Both the position numbers and the translations under genes were made by a program. From NCBI GenBank assembly GCA_946498245.1, contig CAMMNN010000026.1, forward strand, positions 1 to 49,274: DNA of 49,274 nt, written 5' to 3'. Of the stretch, positions 17,836 through 26,089 are shown one piece after another. Numbering within the stretch: the stretch's first letter is position 1; every line of letters begins with the position of its first letter. This stretch comes from an uncultured Clostridium sp. (GTDB lineage Bacteria > Bacillota > Clostridia > Lachnospirales > Lachnospiraceae). The notes beneath the pieces were generated by a model. It saw only the letters and a list, made by a program, of their open reading frames with translations, did no database searches and was not told where the DNA came from.

Positions 17836-18092
17836 AAAAGATATGGTTTGATGAAGCTTGGGAGGATTATGAGTACTGGCAGGCACAGGACAAAAAGACG
17901 CTCAGAAGAATTAATGCGTTGCTAAAAGATATTGAGCGTGGAAACTTTGATGGAATAGGGAAACCTGAGCCTTTAAAAGCGGAGTTAAGTGGATTTTGGA
18001 GTAGACGAATAGACGAAACGAACAGACTGGTTTATCGTATTACAGAAGGAGTTCTTGAGATACTTTCGTGCCGTGGACATTATGATCATTAA
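17832..18092 (+). CDS. yoeB: Txe/YoeB-family mRNA-cleaving toxin
   Basis: 86-aa RelE-superfamily toxin that cleaves mRNA on the ribosome. It shows the YoeB pattern: WEDYEYWQAQDKK near the start, IDETNRLVYRI in the middle and the C-terminal ILSCRGHYDH with the conserved His and Tyr (catalytic His-Tyr end). Length is typical. The start codon overlaps the antitoxin stop as ATGA, so translation is coupled. It reads as intact. Confidence 0.93.
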   Translation: MKKIWFDEAWEDYEYWQAQDKKTLRRINALLKDIERGNFDGIGKPEPLKAELSGFWSRRIDETNRLVYRITEGVLEILSCRGHYDH

Positions 18093-18112
18093 ATTTAATT
18101 AAAAAGGATAGA

Positions 18113-18141
18113 AAGGAGGTGCCGGAAACAGACACCTCCTT
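18113..18141 (-). terminator. Terminator for the leftward regulator gene
   Basis: AAGGAGGTG (18113-18121) and CACCTCCTT (18133-18141) form a 9-bp stem. Read leftward it is followed by TCTATCCTTTTT, so it serves the minus-strand gene, whose stop codon it overlaps. It may also block rightward transcription from the toxin pair. Confidence 0.7.
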
Positions 18142-18928
18142 AACTTTGCACTTCCCCCTGCTCCTGAGAAGCTTTCCCATCATTTTCCTTGCGTACAATG
18201 TCCAGATAGTTGTACAGGGTGAAACGGGAAATATTGAGATATTCGTATACCCGCTCCGCCGAATGGGTGATGAGGAAGGCCCCTTTCTTGTCCAGGTAGC
18301 GGACAAATTCGATTTTATCCTCCCGTTTCATCTGGGAAACAGGCTTTCCAATGAGCTTGTTGGCCTCTGCAATGAGGAAATCCAGAACCTCAGACACATC
18401 GTTGGCAAAAATCTCAAAAGTACTGGGCGTCTGGGACGGCGAGGAGCCGCTGTCGCCGCTTCCTGAAGACGGAAGGGGCTTTTGCTCCTGAGAGTCCGGT
18501 TGGCCGGGACCTACAGAGAGCGGTCCGGCGTCAGGATACAGGTTAAACTGATTGTACTGCTTTAAATACTCTTCAAAACGCACTGTTTCTGTAATATCCG
18601 TATTGAGGCAGAGGGAGCCGATGATGGCTCCCTCATCATTTTTAATAAACATGGTAGAGGAACGCAGGAGTTTGCCGTCCCGGGTGTTGACGACGTAATT
18701 ATAACGGTCGCCGTCCTGAACGGTTCCCCGTAAAACCTCCAGCCCCAGATTGGAACCGCAGTCCCCGATTTTCCGGTTGGTGAGATGGCCGTTGCGGATG
18801 TCCACAATGGTGTGATTGTAATCTTTGGTCAAATCGTGAAGAATAATTTCGCAGCGGTTTCCAAACTGATTTTCCAGCATGGTCATTAATTGCTGCCACA
18901 TGGACCATTCATCATAGAGGCTTTTCAT
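18140..18928 (-). CDS. YheO/DauR-like PAS-HTH transcriptional regulator
   Basis: 262-aa regulator. The N-terminal domain (about 10-125) is the YheO-type PAS fold, with GNRCEIILHDL and GSLCLNTDIT; a Pro/Ser-rich linker (about 140-170) leads to a C-terminal helix-turn-helix (GAFLITHSAERVYEYLNIS, then FTLYNYLDIVRK). DauR, a better-known member, responds in D-arginine catabolism, and such regulators often guard amino-acid-type catabolic genes. The ATG at 18928 has GGGAGGGG upstream; the frame opens further up at 18988 without a ribosome site. It lies 124 bp beyond the end of the amidohydrolase gene, same strand, so it is probably part of that catabolic unit. Confidence 0.85.
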   Translation of the reverse strand: MKSLYDEWSMWQQLMTMLENQFGNRCEIILHDLTKDYNHTIVDIRNGHLTNRKIGDCGSNLGLEVLRGTVQDGDRYNYVVNTRDGKLLRSSTMFIKNDEGAIIGSLCLNTDITETVRFEEYLKQYNQFNLYPDAGPLSVGPGQPDSQEQKPLPSSGSGDSGSSPSQTPSTFEIFANDVSEVLDFLIAEANKLIGKPVSQMKREDKIEFVRYLDKKGAFLITHSAERVYEYLNISRFTLYNYLDIVRKENDGKASQEQGEVQS

Positions 18929-19051
18929 GGAACCCCTCCCCTCATTATTGTTGTAAAGTAAAAACCCTAATCTCTGCCGGTAGTACAATCAATTATACCA
19001 ATAAATGGCAGTTTTTGCCAGGAGAAATTATCCTGGGGCCAGGGCATTTCA

Positions 19052-20281
19052 TCAGCTCTGGCGGATTTGTACTCCGTGCTTCATGACTCCGGAAACATTC
19101 CGGAAGACCGCCAGATCCTCCAGAGGACTTTGGGGGAGGAAAATGAGATCCGCAGATTTTCCGGCTTCAATGGTTCCGGTTCTGTCTAAAATGCCTAAAG
19201 CCCCAGCAGCCCGGAAGGTGGCGCTTAAAAGAACGTCAGTTACAGGGAGCTTTACTTTGTCATGCATGATTTCCAGAGTAAGTCCAAACTCATGGAAATA
19301 AGAATTTTTGCACCCGGCATCAGTTCCGGCGATAATGGAAACCCCTTGATCAAACATACTTTTTGTAGTGGAAAAACGGCTGTTTTGGAAATCCCTCCAC
19401 ATAGCCACCTTATCGGGAAGGGGAGCGCCCTCTTCAGGAGGCAGAATATAGGATTTTCCCATGGCAGGGCAGACAGCGATTCCCTTTTCTTTTAGTTTAG
19501 CGGCCAGCTCTTTGGAGTAGGCAACGTCCTGCTGGAGAGAAGAGTCTTTATAGCTGCAGTGCTCGATGGTATCAAAGCCTGCGGCAATGGCGTTTTCAAT
19601 TCCCTGGGTGGTGTGGACGTGGCCGGAGACTTTCTTTCCTCTCATATGGGCCTCATAAGTAATCGACTCCAAAATATCTCTGTCGTACTGGTTAATGAGG
19701 GAATTGCTTCCGGGAGTCATGTTTCCGCCGGACACCATGACCTTAATAAAATCCACCCCCTGGCGGCAGAGATTCCGGACTGCTTTCTGAACTTCTGTAA
19801 GACTGTCGGCTTCCAGGCCAAGGAAGTGGCAGTGTCCTCCGGTAACCGTAAGAGGGGAACCGCAGGCAATAATATCGGCGCCTTCCAGATCGTCTCGCCC
19901 TACGGCGTCCCTCAGGGCAAGGATAGAAAGCCCTTTGGCTCCGCAGTCCCGTACCGTAGTGACTCCCGCATACAGCTCCTGGCGGGCGGCCTTTGCCATA
20001 CGCAGGAGGGTTTCGCTTTCCGATTCCCGTTCCAGGGCTGTAATGGGATTGAGGGAGGAATCAAAGCAAAGATGTACGTGGGCGTCAATAAGACCGGGCA
20101 TAACCCAGGAAGAACCGGGATCTATGACCTCCACAGAAGGATCTGAAAGCTGTTCTTTCAGTTCTTCCAAGGGGGAAACCCGGAGGATTTTTCCGTCTTC
20201 TATTAGGATTCCCATATTTTCTTCTTCCTGAATCTGATTGTCTGCACAGGAAACCAGGTGTCTGGCTAAAACGAATTTCAT
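19052..20281 (-). CDS. Metal-dependent amidohydrolase (imidazolonepropionase/prolidase-like)
   Basis: 409-aa TIM-barrel hydrolase for amide, ring-amide or peptide-like bonds. The two-metal site is visible: HVH in GLIDAHVHL (near residue 67), the carboxylated Lys in DFIKVMVSGG, His residues in GHVHTTQ and TIEHCS, and the Asp in IIAGTDAGC. It begins with the usual small beta domain and has no signal peptide. It lies on the minus strand, 53 bp beyond ridA, so the two are likely cotranscribed. The substrate is not readable from sequence; the neighbourhood suggests a nitrogen-containing small molecule. Confidence 0.9.
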   Translation of the reverse strand: MKFVLARHLVSCADNQIQEEENMGILIEDGKILRVSPLEELKEQLSDPSVEVIDPGSSWVMPGLIDAHVHLCFDSSLNPITALERESESETLLRMAKAARQELYAGVTTVRDCGAKGLSILALRDAVGRDDLEGADIIACGSPLTVTGGHCHFLGLEADSLTEVQKAVRNLCRQGVDFIKVMVSGGNMTPGSNSLINQYDRDILESITYEAHMRGKKVSGHVHTTQGIENAIAAGFDTIEHCSYKDSSLQQDVAYSKELAAKLKEKGIAVCPAMGKSYILPPEEGAPLPDKVAMWRDFQNSRFSTTKSMFDQGVSIIAGTDAGCKNSYFHEFGLTLEIMHDKVKLPVTDVLLSATFRAAGALGILDRTGTIEAGKSADLIFLPQSPLEDLAVFRNVSGVMKHGVQIRQS

Positions 20282-20334
20282 AACATGAAGCTCCTTTCTG
20301 AATATGTTAAATATTACGATCCCGGCGCTGGCCG

Positions 20335-20811
20335 TCAGGACGCTGCAGGTTCAATTTCCACGATCATTTCGATTTCTACCGGAGTGCCGAAGGGCAGTTC
20401 ATTGGTTCCAATGGCGGCTCTGGCATGTTTTCCGCTTTCGCCGAAAATGTCTAAAAGCAGTTTGGAAGCGCCGTTAATGACAAAGGGCTGCTGGTCAAAT
20501 CCGGGGCTGCTGGCCACAAATCCCAAGATCTTGACAATTCGTTTGATCCGATCTAAATCCCCAATGGTGTATTTTAACGCGGAAAGGCAGTTAAGAGCTG
20601 CCTGAGCGGCGCATTCTTCCCCTTGCTCAATAGTAACGCTGTCTCCCAACTTTCCTTCATAAAGAAGTTTTCCGTCTTTTTTGCAGTCCTGACCGGAAAT
20701 ATAAACTAAATTGTCAGAAAAGAGGGTGGCGGGAACGTAGTCCGCTACCGGTTTCGGACAGGGAGGCAAAGAAAAGCCAAGTTCTTTGATGCGATTTTCA
20801 ACTGTATGCAT
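20335..20811 (-). CDS. RidA-family (YjgF/UK114) protein
   Basis: 158-aa protein of the RidA superfamily, which hydrolyses reactive enamines/imines left by PLP enzymes. Features: YVPATLFSDNLVYISGQ near the start, AALNCLSALK in the middle, and NELPFGTPVEIEMIVEI at the end. It is longer than classical RidA (about 125 aa), as in the YjgH/Rid subfamilies, and the catalytic Arg position of archetypal RidA is not obvious, so activity may differ. The ATG at 20811 has GGAGG 8 bases upstream. It is divergent from the TRAP operon, which includes a PLP enzyme, a sensible partner. Confidence 0.88.
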   Translation of the reverse strand: MHTVENRIKELGFSLPPCPKPVADYVPATLFSDNLVYISGQDCKKDGKLLYEGKLGDSVTIEQGEECAAQAALNCLSALKYTIGDLDRIKRIVKILGFVASSPGFDQQPFVINGASKLLLDIFGESGKHARAAIGTNELPFGTPVEIEMIVEIEPAAS

Positions 20812-20952
20812 ACTACAGACCTCCAAATAAGATAATTAATTAAAATAAAAAGTAATAAAATAACAAAAAAGAAGGGACTTTACTTTATTATACAGGATAA
20901 AAAAGAAGAAAACAAGACAAAATATATAAATATTTTTGACTAAAATCAAATA

Positions 20953-21008
20953 TATTGACAAATTTTCATAAAAACTGTATTGACAAAAAGTATGAATTAA
21001 AATAATAT
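20953..21008 (+). promoter_or_regulatory. TRAP operon promoter with a direct repeat
   Basis: TTGACA (20980-20985) and TAATAT (21003-21008) are 17 bp apart. The motif TATTGACAAA occurs twice in the same direction (20953-20962 and 20979-20988), 26 bp apart, which could be a regulator site. The AT-rich space 20812-21067 must also contain the leftward ridA promoter. Confidence 0.6.
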
Positions 21009-21067
21009 ATAAGTACAACGAAGAAGGGAAAGACAAAAAATCTTATTTTTGAAAGGAGAACAGGGGA

Positions 21068-22186
21068 ATGAAGAAAATTCTTATGGCAGCAGCGGCACTG
21101 GTATTTTTAACAGCCTGTGGCAACGGGGGAACGGCGGATACAGGAACCACAGCGGCCCAGACCACAGCGGCCCAGACTCAGGCTGAGGCTGCGGAAACGG
21201 AACAGCAGGGAGCGGAGACATCTGGGGACACTATTATTCTCAAGTACGCGGCAGCGGAAGTGCCTGGTACGCCGGAGAATGAGGCCAATCTAAAGTTTAT
21301 CGAAAACATCGAGGAGCGTTCCGGGGGAAGGATCAAGGTAGAATACTACCACAGCAGCCAGTTAGGAAATGACAAGCAGGTAGTAATGTCGGCTATGGGC
21401 GGAGGACTGGATATTGTTAAGAGCGCCGCCGGAAACCTGATGGATTACTCCAACGCCCTGGCTTTTACGGATCTGCCGGGCCTGTTTAAGAGCCAGAAGC
21501 ACGTAAGGGCCGTTTTCCAGGATCAGGAGATCCGGGACTGGGTAGCGGAGCAGGTAAAAAATGATATTAACATGATACCCGTCAATTTTGACATTGACGG
21601 AGGAGCCGCCCGGGCCCTGTTTTACAACAGCAAAAACGGTGTGGCAAAGGTTCCGGAGGACATGAAGGGCCTGAAGCTGAGAACTACGGGATCTGAAATC
21701 GAGATGGCGCTCTTTGAGCAATGGGGAGCCGCTTCCGTTCCCATGAACTTTAACGAGCTGTATCTGGCTCTGCAGCAGGGAACGGTAGACGGAATGTACG
21801 GACACGCTATTGGTACTTACGGAAATAAATTGTGCGAGGTTACGGAGTATTGCACAGTGCCGGATATATCATACGTGGTTACGGTACAGCTTATGAGTCC
21901 GGCCTGTATTGAAAAGCTGGGCGGGGAAGGATCCGAGCTTTACAACATTGTTATGGAAGCAGGAAAAGAGCTGGAGCTTTATAAGGACGAGCTGATCAAT
22001 GAGAGACTGGCCACCATTATGGACGAGATTACAGCCGCAGGCGTGGAGGTTTACAATCCTACAGAGGAGGAGCTGGAGCTGTGGAGAGCCAGCGGCCAGG
22101 TGGCCTGGGATAATTACGTAGGCGAAGGAAAGGACGTTCCCCAGGAGATCGTGGACAAGGTAATAGCCATTGGAGAGGGATTTTAA
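21068..22186 (+). CDS. dctP: TRAP transporter substrate-binding lipoprotein (DctP)
   Basis: 372-aa binding protein. It starts with a lipoprotein signal (lipobox LTAC, Cys about residue 17), then a Thr/Ala/Gln-rich linker up to about residue 52, then the DctP fold: SSQLGNDKQVV, the conserved LKLRTTGSEI region, and LYLALQQGTVDGMYG. TRAP binding proteins hold organic acids (C4-dicarboxylates, sialic acid, sugar acids) through a conserved Arg, here probably in LRTTGS. It leads a nine-gene operon that ends in KDG kinase and KDPG aldolase, so a sugar acid is the best guess for the ligand. Confidence 0.95.
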   Translation: MKKILMAAAALVFLTACGNGGTADTGTTAAQTTAAQTQAEAAETEQQGAETSGDTIILKYAAAEVPGTPENEANLKFIENIEERSGGRIKVEYYHSSQLGNDKQVVMSAMGGGLDIVKSAAGNLMDYSNALAFTDLPGLFKSQKHVRAVFQDQEIRDWVAEQVKNDINMIPVNFDIDGGAARALFYNSKNGVAKVPEDMKGLKLRTTGSEIEMALFEQWGAASVPMNFNELYLALQQGTVDGMYGHAIGTYGNKLCEVTEYCTVPDISYVVTVQLMSPACIEKLGGEGSELYNIVMEAGKELELYKDELINERLATIMDEITAAGVEVYNPTEEELELWRASGQVAWDNYVGEGKDVPQEIVDKVIAIGEGF

Positions 22187-22218
22187 ACCAGCCGTTTCAG
22201 AAAAATCAGGCAAAGAAC

Positions 22219-22249
22219 GGGGAGGGGACGGAGCCGCCGTTTCCTCCCC
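22219..22249 (+). promoter_or_regulatory. Strong intercistronic hairpin between dctP and dctQ
   Basis: GGGGAGGGGACGG (22219-22231) pairs with CCGTTTCCTCCCC (22237-22249), 13 pairs with two G-U, around AGCCG. No T run follows, so it is not a classic terminator. Such stems after binding-protein genes usually protect the upstream mRNA, giving more DctP than permease. Confidence 0.65.
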
Positions 22250-22270
22250 TAAAACAAAAGGAGGGGCCAT

Positions 22271-22795
22271 ATGAATCATGCCTTAAAACCTGTCATTACT
22301 GTGCTGAAACACATTAGTGATTTTTTGGATCTCATTTGCCGGAAAGCCTGTCTGATCATAGGCATTGTCCTGGTAGTGGATCTGTTTCTGGGAGTGTTTA
22401 CCCGTTTTATACTGAGCGCTCCTTTGAGCTTTACAGAGGAAATCGCCCGATACTGTATGCTGTGGTTTGCCTTTATCGGCGGCAGCGTTGAGTTAAAAAA
22501 AGCCGGCCTGATTTCCTTCACCTTTCTGGTAGACAAGCTGAACCCTAAGGCAAAGCGTGTCATGGAGATTATAGACACACTTTTGGTAATTGTATTTCTG
22601 GTAATCTTTTTATACGTGGGAAAAGACGCCATGAAGGTCTTTGGCTTCGGCAAAGCGTCTATTACAAAAATTAATCTGGCCTGGACGGCCGCCGGAATCT
22701 ATGTAGGAACGGCTATTATGCTGATTCACAGCGTATACCAATTGCTGCTGAAGGTGACTGGAACGGAAGCGGCACAACTGGAAAAGGAGGGATAG
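22271..22795 (+). CDS. dctQ: TRAP transporter small permease (DctQ)
   Basis: 174-aa protein with four membrane segments (about 25-45, 60-78, 98-120, 135-158). EEIARYCMLWFAFIGG is the usual DctQ signature in the second segment. It pairs with the large permease, 3 bp downstream, to form the membrane part of the Na+-driven carrier. AAAGGAGG precedes the start. Confidence 0.93.
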   Translation: MNHALKPVITVLKHISDFLDLICRKACLIIGIVLVVDLFLGVFTRFILSAPLSFTEEIARYCMLWFAFIGGSVELKKAGLISFTFLVDKLNPKAKRVMEIIDTLLVIVFLVIFLYVGKDAMKVFGFGKASITKINLAWTAAGIYVGTAIMLIHSVYQLLLKVTGTEAAQLEKEG

Positions 22796-22798
22796 ACT

Positions 22799-24088
22799 AT
22801 GGGAGCGATGGCACTGTTATTTGGATCTCTGGCGGTATTTCTGGTTTTGGGAGTACCCATTGCCTTTTCTATCGGCTTGGCTGTGATGCTGACCATTGCT
22901 GCAAACGGGCAGCTTCCTATGATGATTGTGTTCCAGCAGACCTACCAGGGGCTGGACAGCTTTACCCTTCTGGCCCTCCCACTCTTTATTATGGCAGGAG
23001 ATTTAATGGGCCGGGTGGGAATCATTGACGACCTTTTAACGGTCTGCGAGGTGCTTTTGGGAAGAGTGCGGGGGAGTCTGGCCCATGCCAACATTCTGGC
23101 CTCTATGTTTTTTGCGGGCATCTCCGGTTCGGCTACTGCGGATACGGCAGCCATTGGAGGAGCCTTAATTCCGGCTATGATAAAGCAGGGCTATGACGAG
23201 GACTTTTCTGTGGCGGTAACGGCTTCGTCTTCCGTCATTGGTCCTATTATTCCTCCCAGCATCGGCTTTGTTTTGTACGGCTCCACAATGATGGTATCCA
23301 TTTCCGCCCTCTTTATGGCAGGAGTCGTCCCGGGCATTCTTTTAGGCATTGCCCTGATGATTCCCACCGCCTACATGAGCCATAAGAGAAATTACCCTAA
23401 AAGCACAAAGCGATACACGCCATTGGAGATTATTAAGACCCTGTTCCGGGCCCTTCCGGCGGCTATTATGCCGGTGATTATTCTGGGCGGGATCTTAGGA
23501 GGCATCTTTACCCCCACAGAGGCGGCGGATATTGCCGTAGTCTACGCCTTGTTAGTAGGACTGCTCTATTACAAGAGCCTGAATCTGAAAACCATTTTTA
23601 CCTGCATTACCCAGTCTGCGGTTTCCTGCGGCGCAGTGCTTTTGATCGTGGGCCTTTCCTACTCCTTTGGCTGCCTGGTAGCCATGACCCAGATTCCCCA
23701 GGCTATTTCTGAGTTTTTAATGGCCTTTACCTCCAGTAAGCTTATTTTCCTGCTGCTGGTCAATCTCTTTCTGCTGGTTATGGGCTGCGTAATGGAAAGC
23801 AACGCCATTCTTTTGATCTGCGCCCCGATTTTAGCCCCCATTGCCGCAATGTTCGGAGTGGACGCCGTTCACTTTGGAGTGGTGTTTGTACTGAATATTA
23901 TTATCGGTCTGGCGACTCCGCCCTTTGGTATGTGCCTCTTTATCGCTACGGGTATCGCCAAAATCCCTCTGGACAAATCCATGAGGGCGATTTTGCCCTT
24001 CTGTGCGGCGGAAATCATAGTACTGTTTCTCGTTACCTACATACCCGATATTTGCCTGTTCCTGCCAAGGATCTTAGGCCTGTGGTAG
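22799..24088 (+). CDS. dctM: TRAP transporter large permease (DctM)
   Basis: 429-aa protein with about twelve membrane segments, the transport subunit of the TRAP system. Family hallmarks: GSLAHANILASMFFAGISGSATADTA split over residues 80-105, IPPSIGFVLYG, and GLATPPFGMCLF near the end. Length and topology are normal. Placement directly after dctQ and before four soluble catabolic enzymes fits a transporter dedicated to the pathway. Confidence 0.95.
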   Translation: MGAMALLFGSLAVFLVLGVPIAFSIGLAVMLTIAANGQLPMMIVFQQTYQGLDSFTLLALPLFIMAGDLMGRVGIIDDLLTVCEVLLGRVRGSLAHANILASMFFAGISGSATADTAAIGGALIPAMIKQGYDEDFSVAVTASSSVIGPIIPPSIGFVLYGSTMMVSISALFMAGVVPGILLGIALMIPTAYMSHKRNYPKSTKRYTPLEIIKTLFRALPAAIMPVIILGGILGGIFTPTEAADIAVVYALLVGLLYYKSLNLKTIFTCITQSAVSCGAVLLIVGLSYSFGCLVAMTQIPQAISEFLMAFTSSKLIFLLLVNLFLLVMGCVMESNAILLICAPILAPIAAMFGVDAVHFGVVFVLNIIIGLATPPFGMCLFIATGIAKIPLDKSMRAILPFCAAEIIVLFLVTYIPDICLFLPRILGLW

Positions 24089-24101
24089 AAAGGAGGATCC
24101 T

Positions 24102-24848
24102 ATGTTTCTTCAATTAGAAAAAGGCTTTTATATGGTGGCGGGAGGAAACGGCGGCCCGGGGATTTCCTGCTATAAGGACTGCAATATCTTTCTCCTGGAG
24201 GATCAGGGAGAGGCCATGCTCTTTGACGCAGGAAGCGGCCTGGATACGGAAACCATTATAGAAAATATCCGGGAAACGGGAGTAGCCCTGGAGCAGATTA
24301 AGCACCTCTTTATTACCCACTGCCACGGGGATCACACAGGCGGACTGAAGGATTTCCAGGATCGGATGCCCTGGTGCCTTACGGTGGCCTCAAAAGAGGA
24401 AAAACGCCTCATTGAAAAGGGCACGGAATACGAACTGGGGCTGACGGCGGCTAAAATTAAGGGATCTTACCCCAAAGACTACGTGTTCCGCCACGGAAAA
24501 GCCGACTGTATCGCAGAAGACGGACAGGAATACCAGGTGGGGAAAATGACGGTGACGCCTATTATTACCCCGGGCCACAGCATTGAATCCACTTGCTATC
24601 TGGTAAAGAGAAATGGAAGAAGGCTTTTGTTTTCCGGAGACAGCGTCTATAAAAACGGGGTTTTAAGCCTTCAGAACTGTTACGGTTCTTCCCTGGAGGA
24701 CTACCGGAAATACCTGCCGAAGCTGGCGGATTTGGAAGTGGACGGGCTCATACCGGCTCACTTTGGATTTACCCTTACAGAAGGGCAGAAGCATATTGAT
24801 AAAGCGTTGGAGTATCTGAGAAGCTCGGCGCTGCCGCCTATGGTTTAA
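24102..24848 (+). CDS. Metallo-beta-lactamase-fold hydrolase
   Basis: 248-aa zinc-type hydrolase. The metal site reads THCHGDHTGG (near residues 70-79), with further ligands in ITPGHS and FSGDSV, and the last His probably in IPAHFG. The family includes lactonases, glyoxalase II and other thioester or lactone hydrolases. As the first enzyme after the transporter it may open a lactone or ester of the imported compound; this is inferred from context. AAGGAGG lies just upstream of the ATG. Confidence 0.88.
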   Translation: MFLQLEKGFYMVAGGNGGPGISCYKDCNIFLLEDQGEAMLFDAGSGLDTETIIENIRETGVALEQIKHLFITHCHGDHTGGLKDFQDRMPWCLTVASKEEKRLIEKGTEYELGLTAAKIKGSYPKDYVFRHGKADCIAEDGQEYQVGKMTVTPIITPGHSIESTCYLVKRNGRRLLFSGDSVYKNGVLSLQNCYGSSLEDYRKYLPKLADLEVDGLIPAHFGFTLTEGQKHIDKALEYLRSSALPPMV

Positions 24849-24859
24849 GGAGATTGAAA

Positions 24860-26077
24860 ATGAAAGAAAGAGTTTCCGTAGTAAAACGGCTGGATACGGT
24901 GCTGGATACCGTAAGGAAGGCCATGGATTACCTGGGAGGAATGGAAGCCTACATAAAGCCGGGACAGTCGGTGCTTCTAAAGCCCAACTGTACAGGGCCT
25001 TTAAGTTCTGAGGACGGGGCGGCCACCTCCCTGGAGGTGCTGGAAAGCATTATTATCCTGGCAAAAGAAGCCGGGGCGGGAAAAATCGACATTGTAGAAG
25101 GCTCCGGGGCTTTCCACCTGGGAACGCCGAAAATTTTTGAAATCCTGGGTGTGACGGAGCTGGCAAAGCGTTACGGCGTGGGGCTTTACGACGTAAATTC
25201 CATGGAATTTAAAATGGTAACCAGCGAAAGATTCTGCTTTATGGATTACATTGAAATTTGCGCCGCAGTATGGGACTATGATGTGATAATCAATATTCCT
25301 GTTATCAAAACCCACCCGCTGACAGACATTACCGTGACCTATAAAAATATGAACGGCCTTCTTTCCCCAACAGACAAAAGACGGTTTCACGACCTGAATA
25401 TGAGAAAGGCCATTGTAGATCTGACGGCGGCTCTTCCGCCTTACCTTACCATTGTAGACGGGCTGACGGCCATGGAGGGTCTGGGGCCTTTAGAGGGAAC
25501 CCCTGTGGATTTGGGGATTATTATGGCCGGGGACAATCCCCTGGCAGTAGACGCTACGGCGGCCCGGATTATGGAATTTGAACCGGAGGAGGTGGAGTAT
25601 ATCCGCAACGCCCAGGAAGCGGGACACGGCTCCGCCAAAGAAGAGGATATTGAAATTTTAGGAAATGCCATAGAGGAGGTAAAGTATCCCTTTAAGACCT
25701 CGGAGCCTCAGAGCAAGGGCTATGAGGGAGTGAAAATATTTGAACAGGCCATGCCCCAGAAGTGTTTCGGGTGTCGGGCGGTTATGACCATTGCCCTGAC
25801 CCGGATCCGCGAGTCCGGCCAGCTTCCGCATTTTGAGGGAATGCAGGTCCTATTAAACGGCTCGGAGCCGGAGAATATGCCGGAATTAAAGGAAGGAGAG
25901 CATCTCTTCTGCCTTGGAAACTGCACGGCGGAGTATTACGAGAAGCACAAAGACAATCCCAATGTCCACTTTATATTAGGCTGCGCCCCCTCGGGTCTTA
26001 CGACAGAGGAAGCGTTTCGGGACGTTTACCAGACTCCCAGAGTGAAAGGATACGTAAGAGGAAACGTTGACAAGTAA
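24860..26077 (+). CDS. DUF362-family protein
   Basis: 405-aa protein of the DUF362 family (LLKPNCTGP near residue 35, INIPVIKTHPLTDITVTYKN in the middle, DGLTAMEGLGP and AVDATAARIM later). Members are often linked to Fe-S clusters. Here the C-terminal part contains QKCFGCRAV and the cysteines of FCLGNC and ILGCAP, a possible metal or cluster site. The biochemical reaction of the family is unknown. The ATG at 24860 is preferred (AAGGAG 7 bases upstream); a TTG at 24854 is too close to it. It lies 11 bp after the hydrolase and is translationally packed with the genes on both sides, so it is probably an enzyme of the pathway. Confidence 0.85.
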   Translation: MKERVSVVKRLDTVLDTVRKAMDYLGGMEAYIKPGQSVLLKPNCTGPLSSEDGAATSLEVLESIIILAKEAGAGKIDIVEGSGAFHLGTPKIFEILGVTELAKRYGVGLYDVNSMEFKMVTSERFCFMDYIEICAAVWDYDVIINIPVIKTHPLTDITVTYKNMNGLLSPTDKRRFHDLNMRKAIVDLTAALPPYLTIVDGLTAMEGLGPLEGTPVDLGIIMAGDNPLAVDATAARIMEFEPEEVEYIRNAQEAGHGSAKEEDIEILGNAIEEVKYPFKTSEPQSKGYEGVKIFEQAMPQKCFGCRAVMTIALTRIRESGQLPHFEGMQVLLNGSEPENMPELKEGEHLFCLGNCTAEYYEKHKDNPNVHFILGCAPSGLTTEEAFRDVYQTPRVKGYVRGNVDK

Positions 26078-26089
26078 AGGAGAGATACT

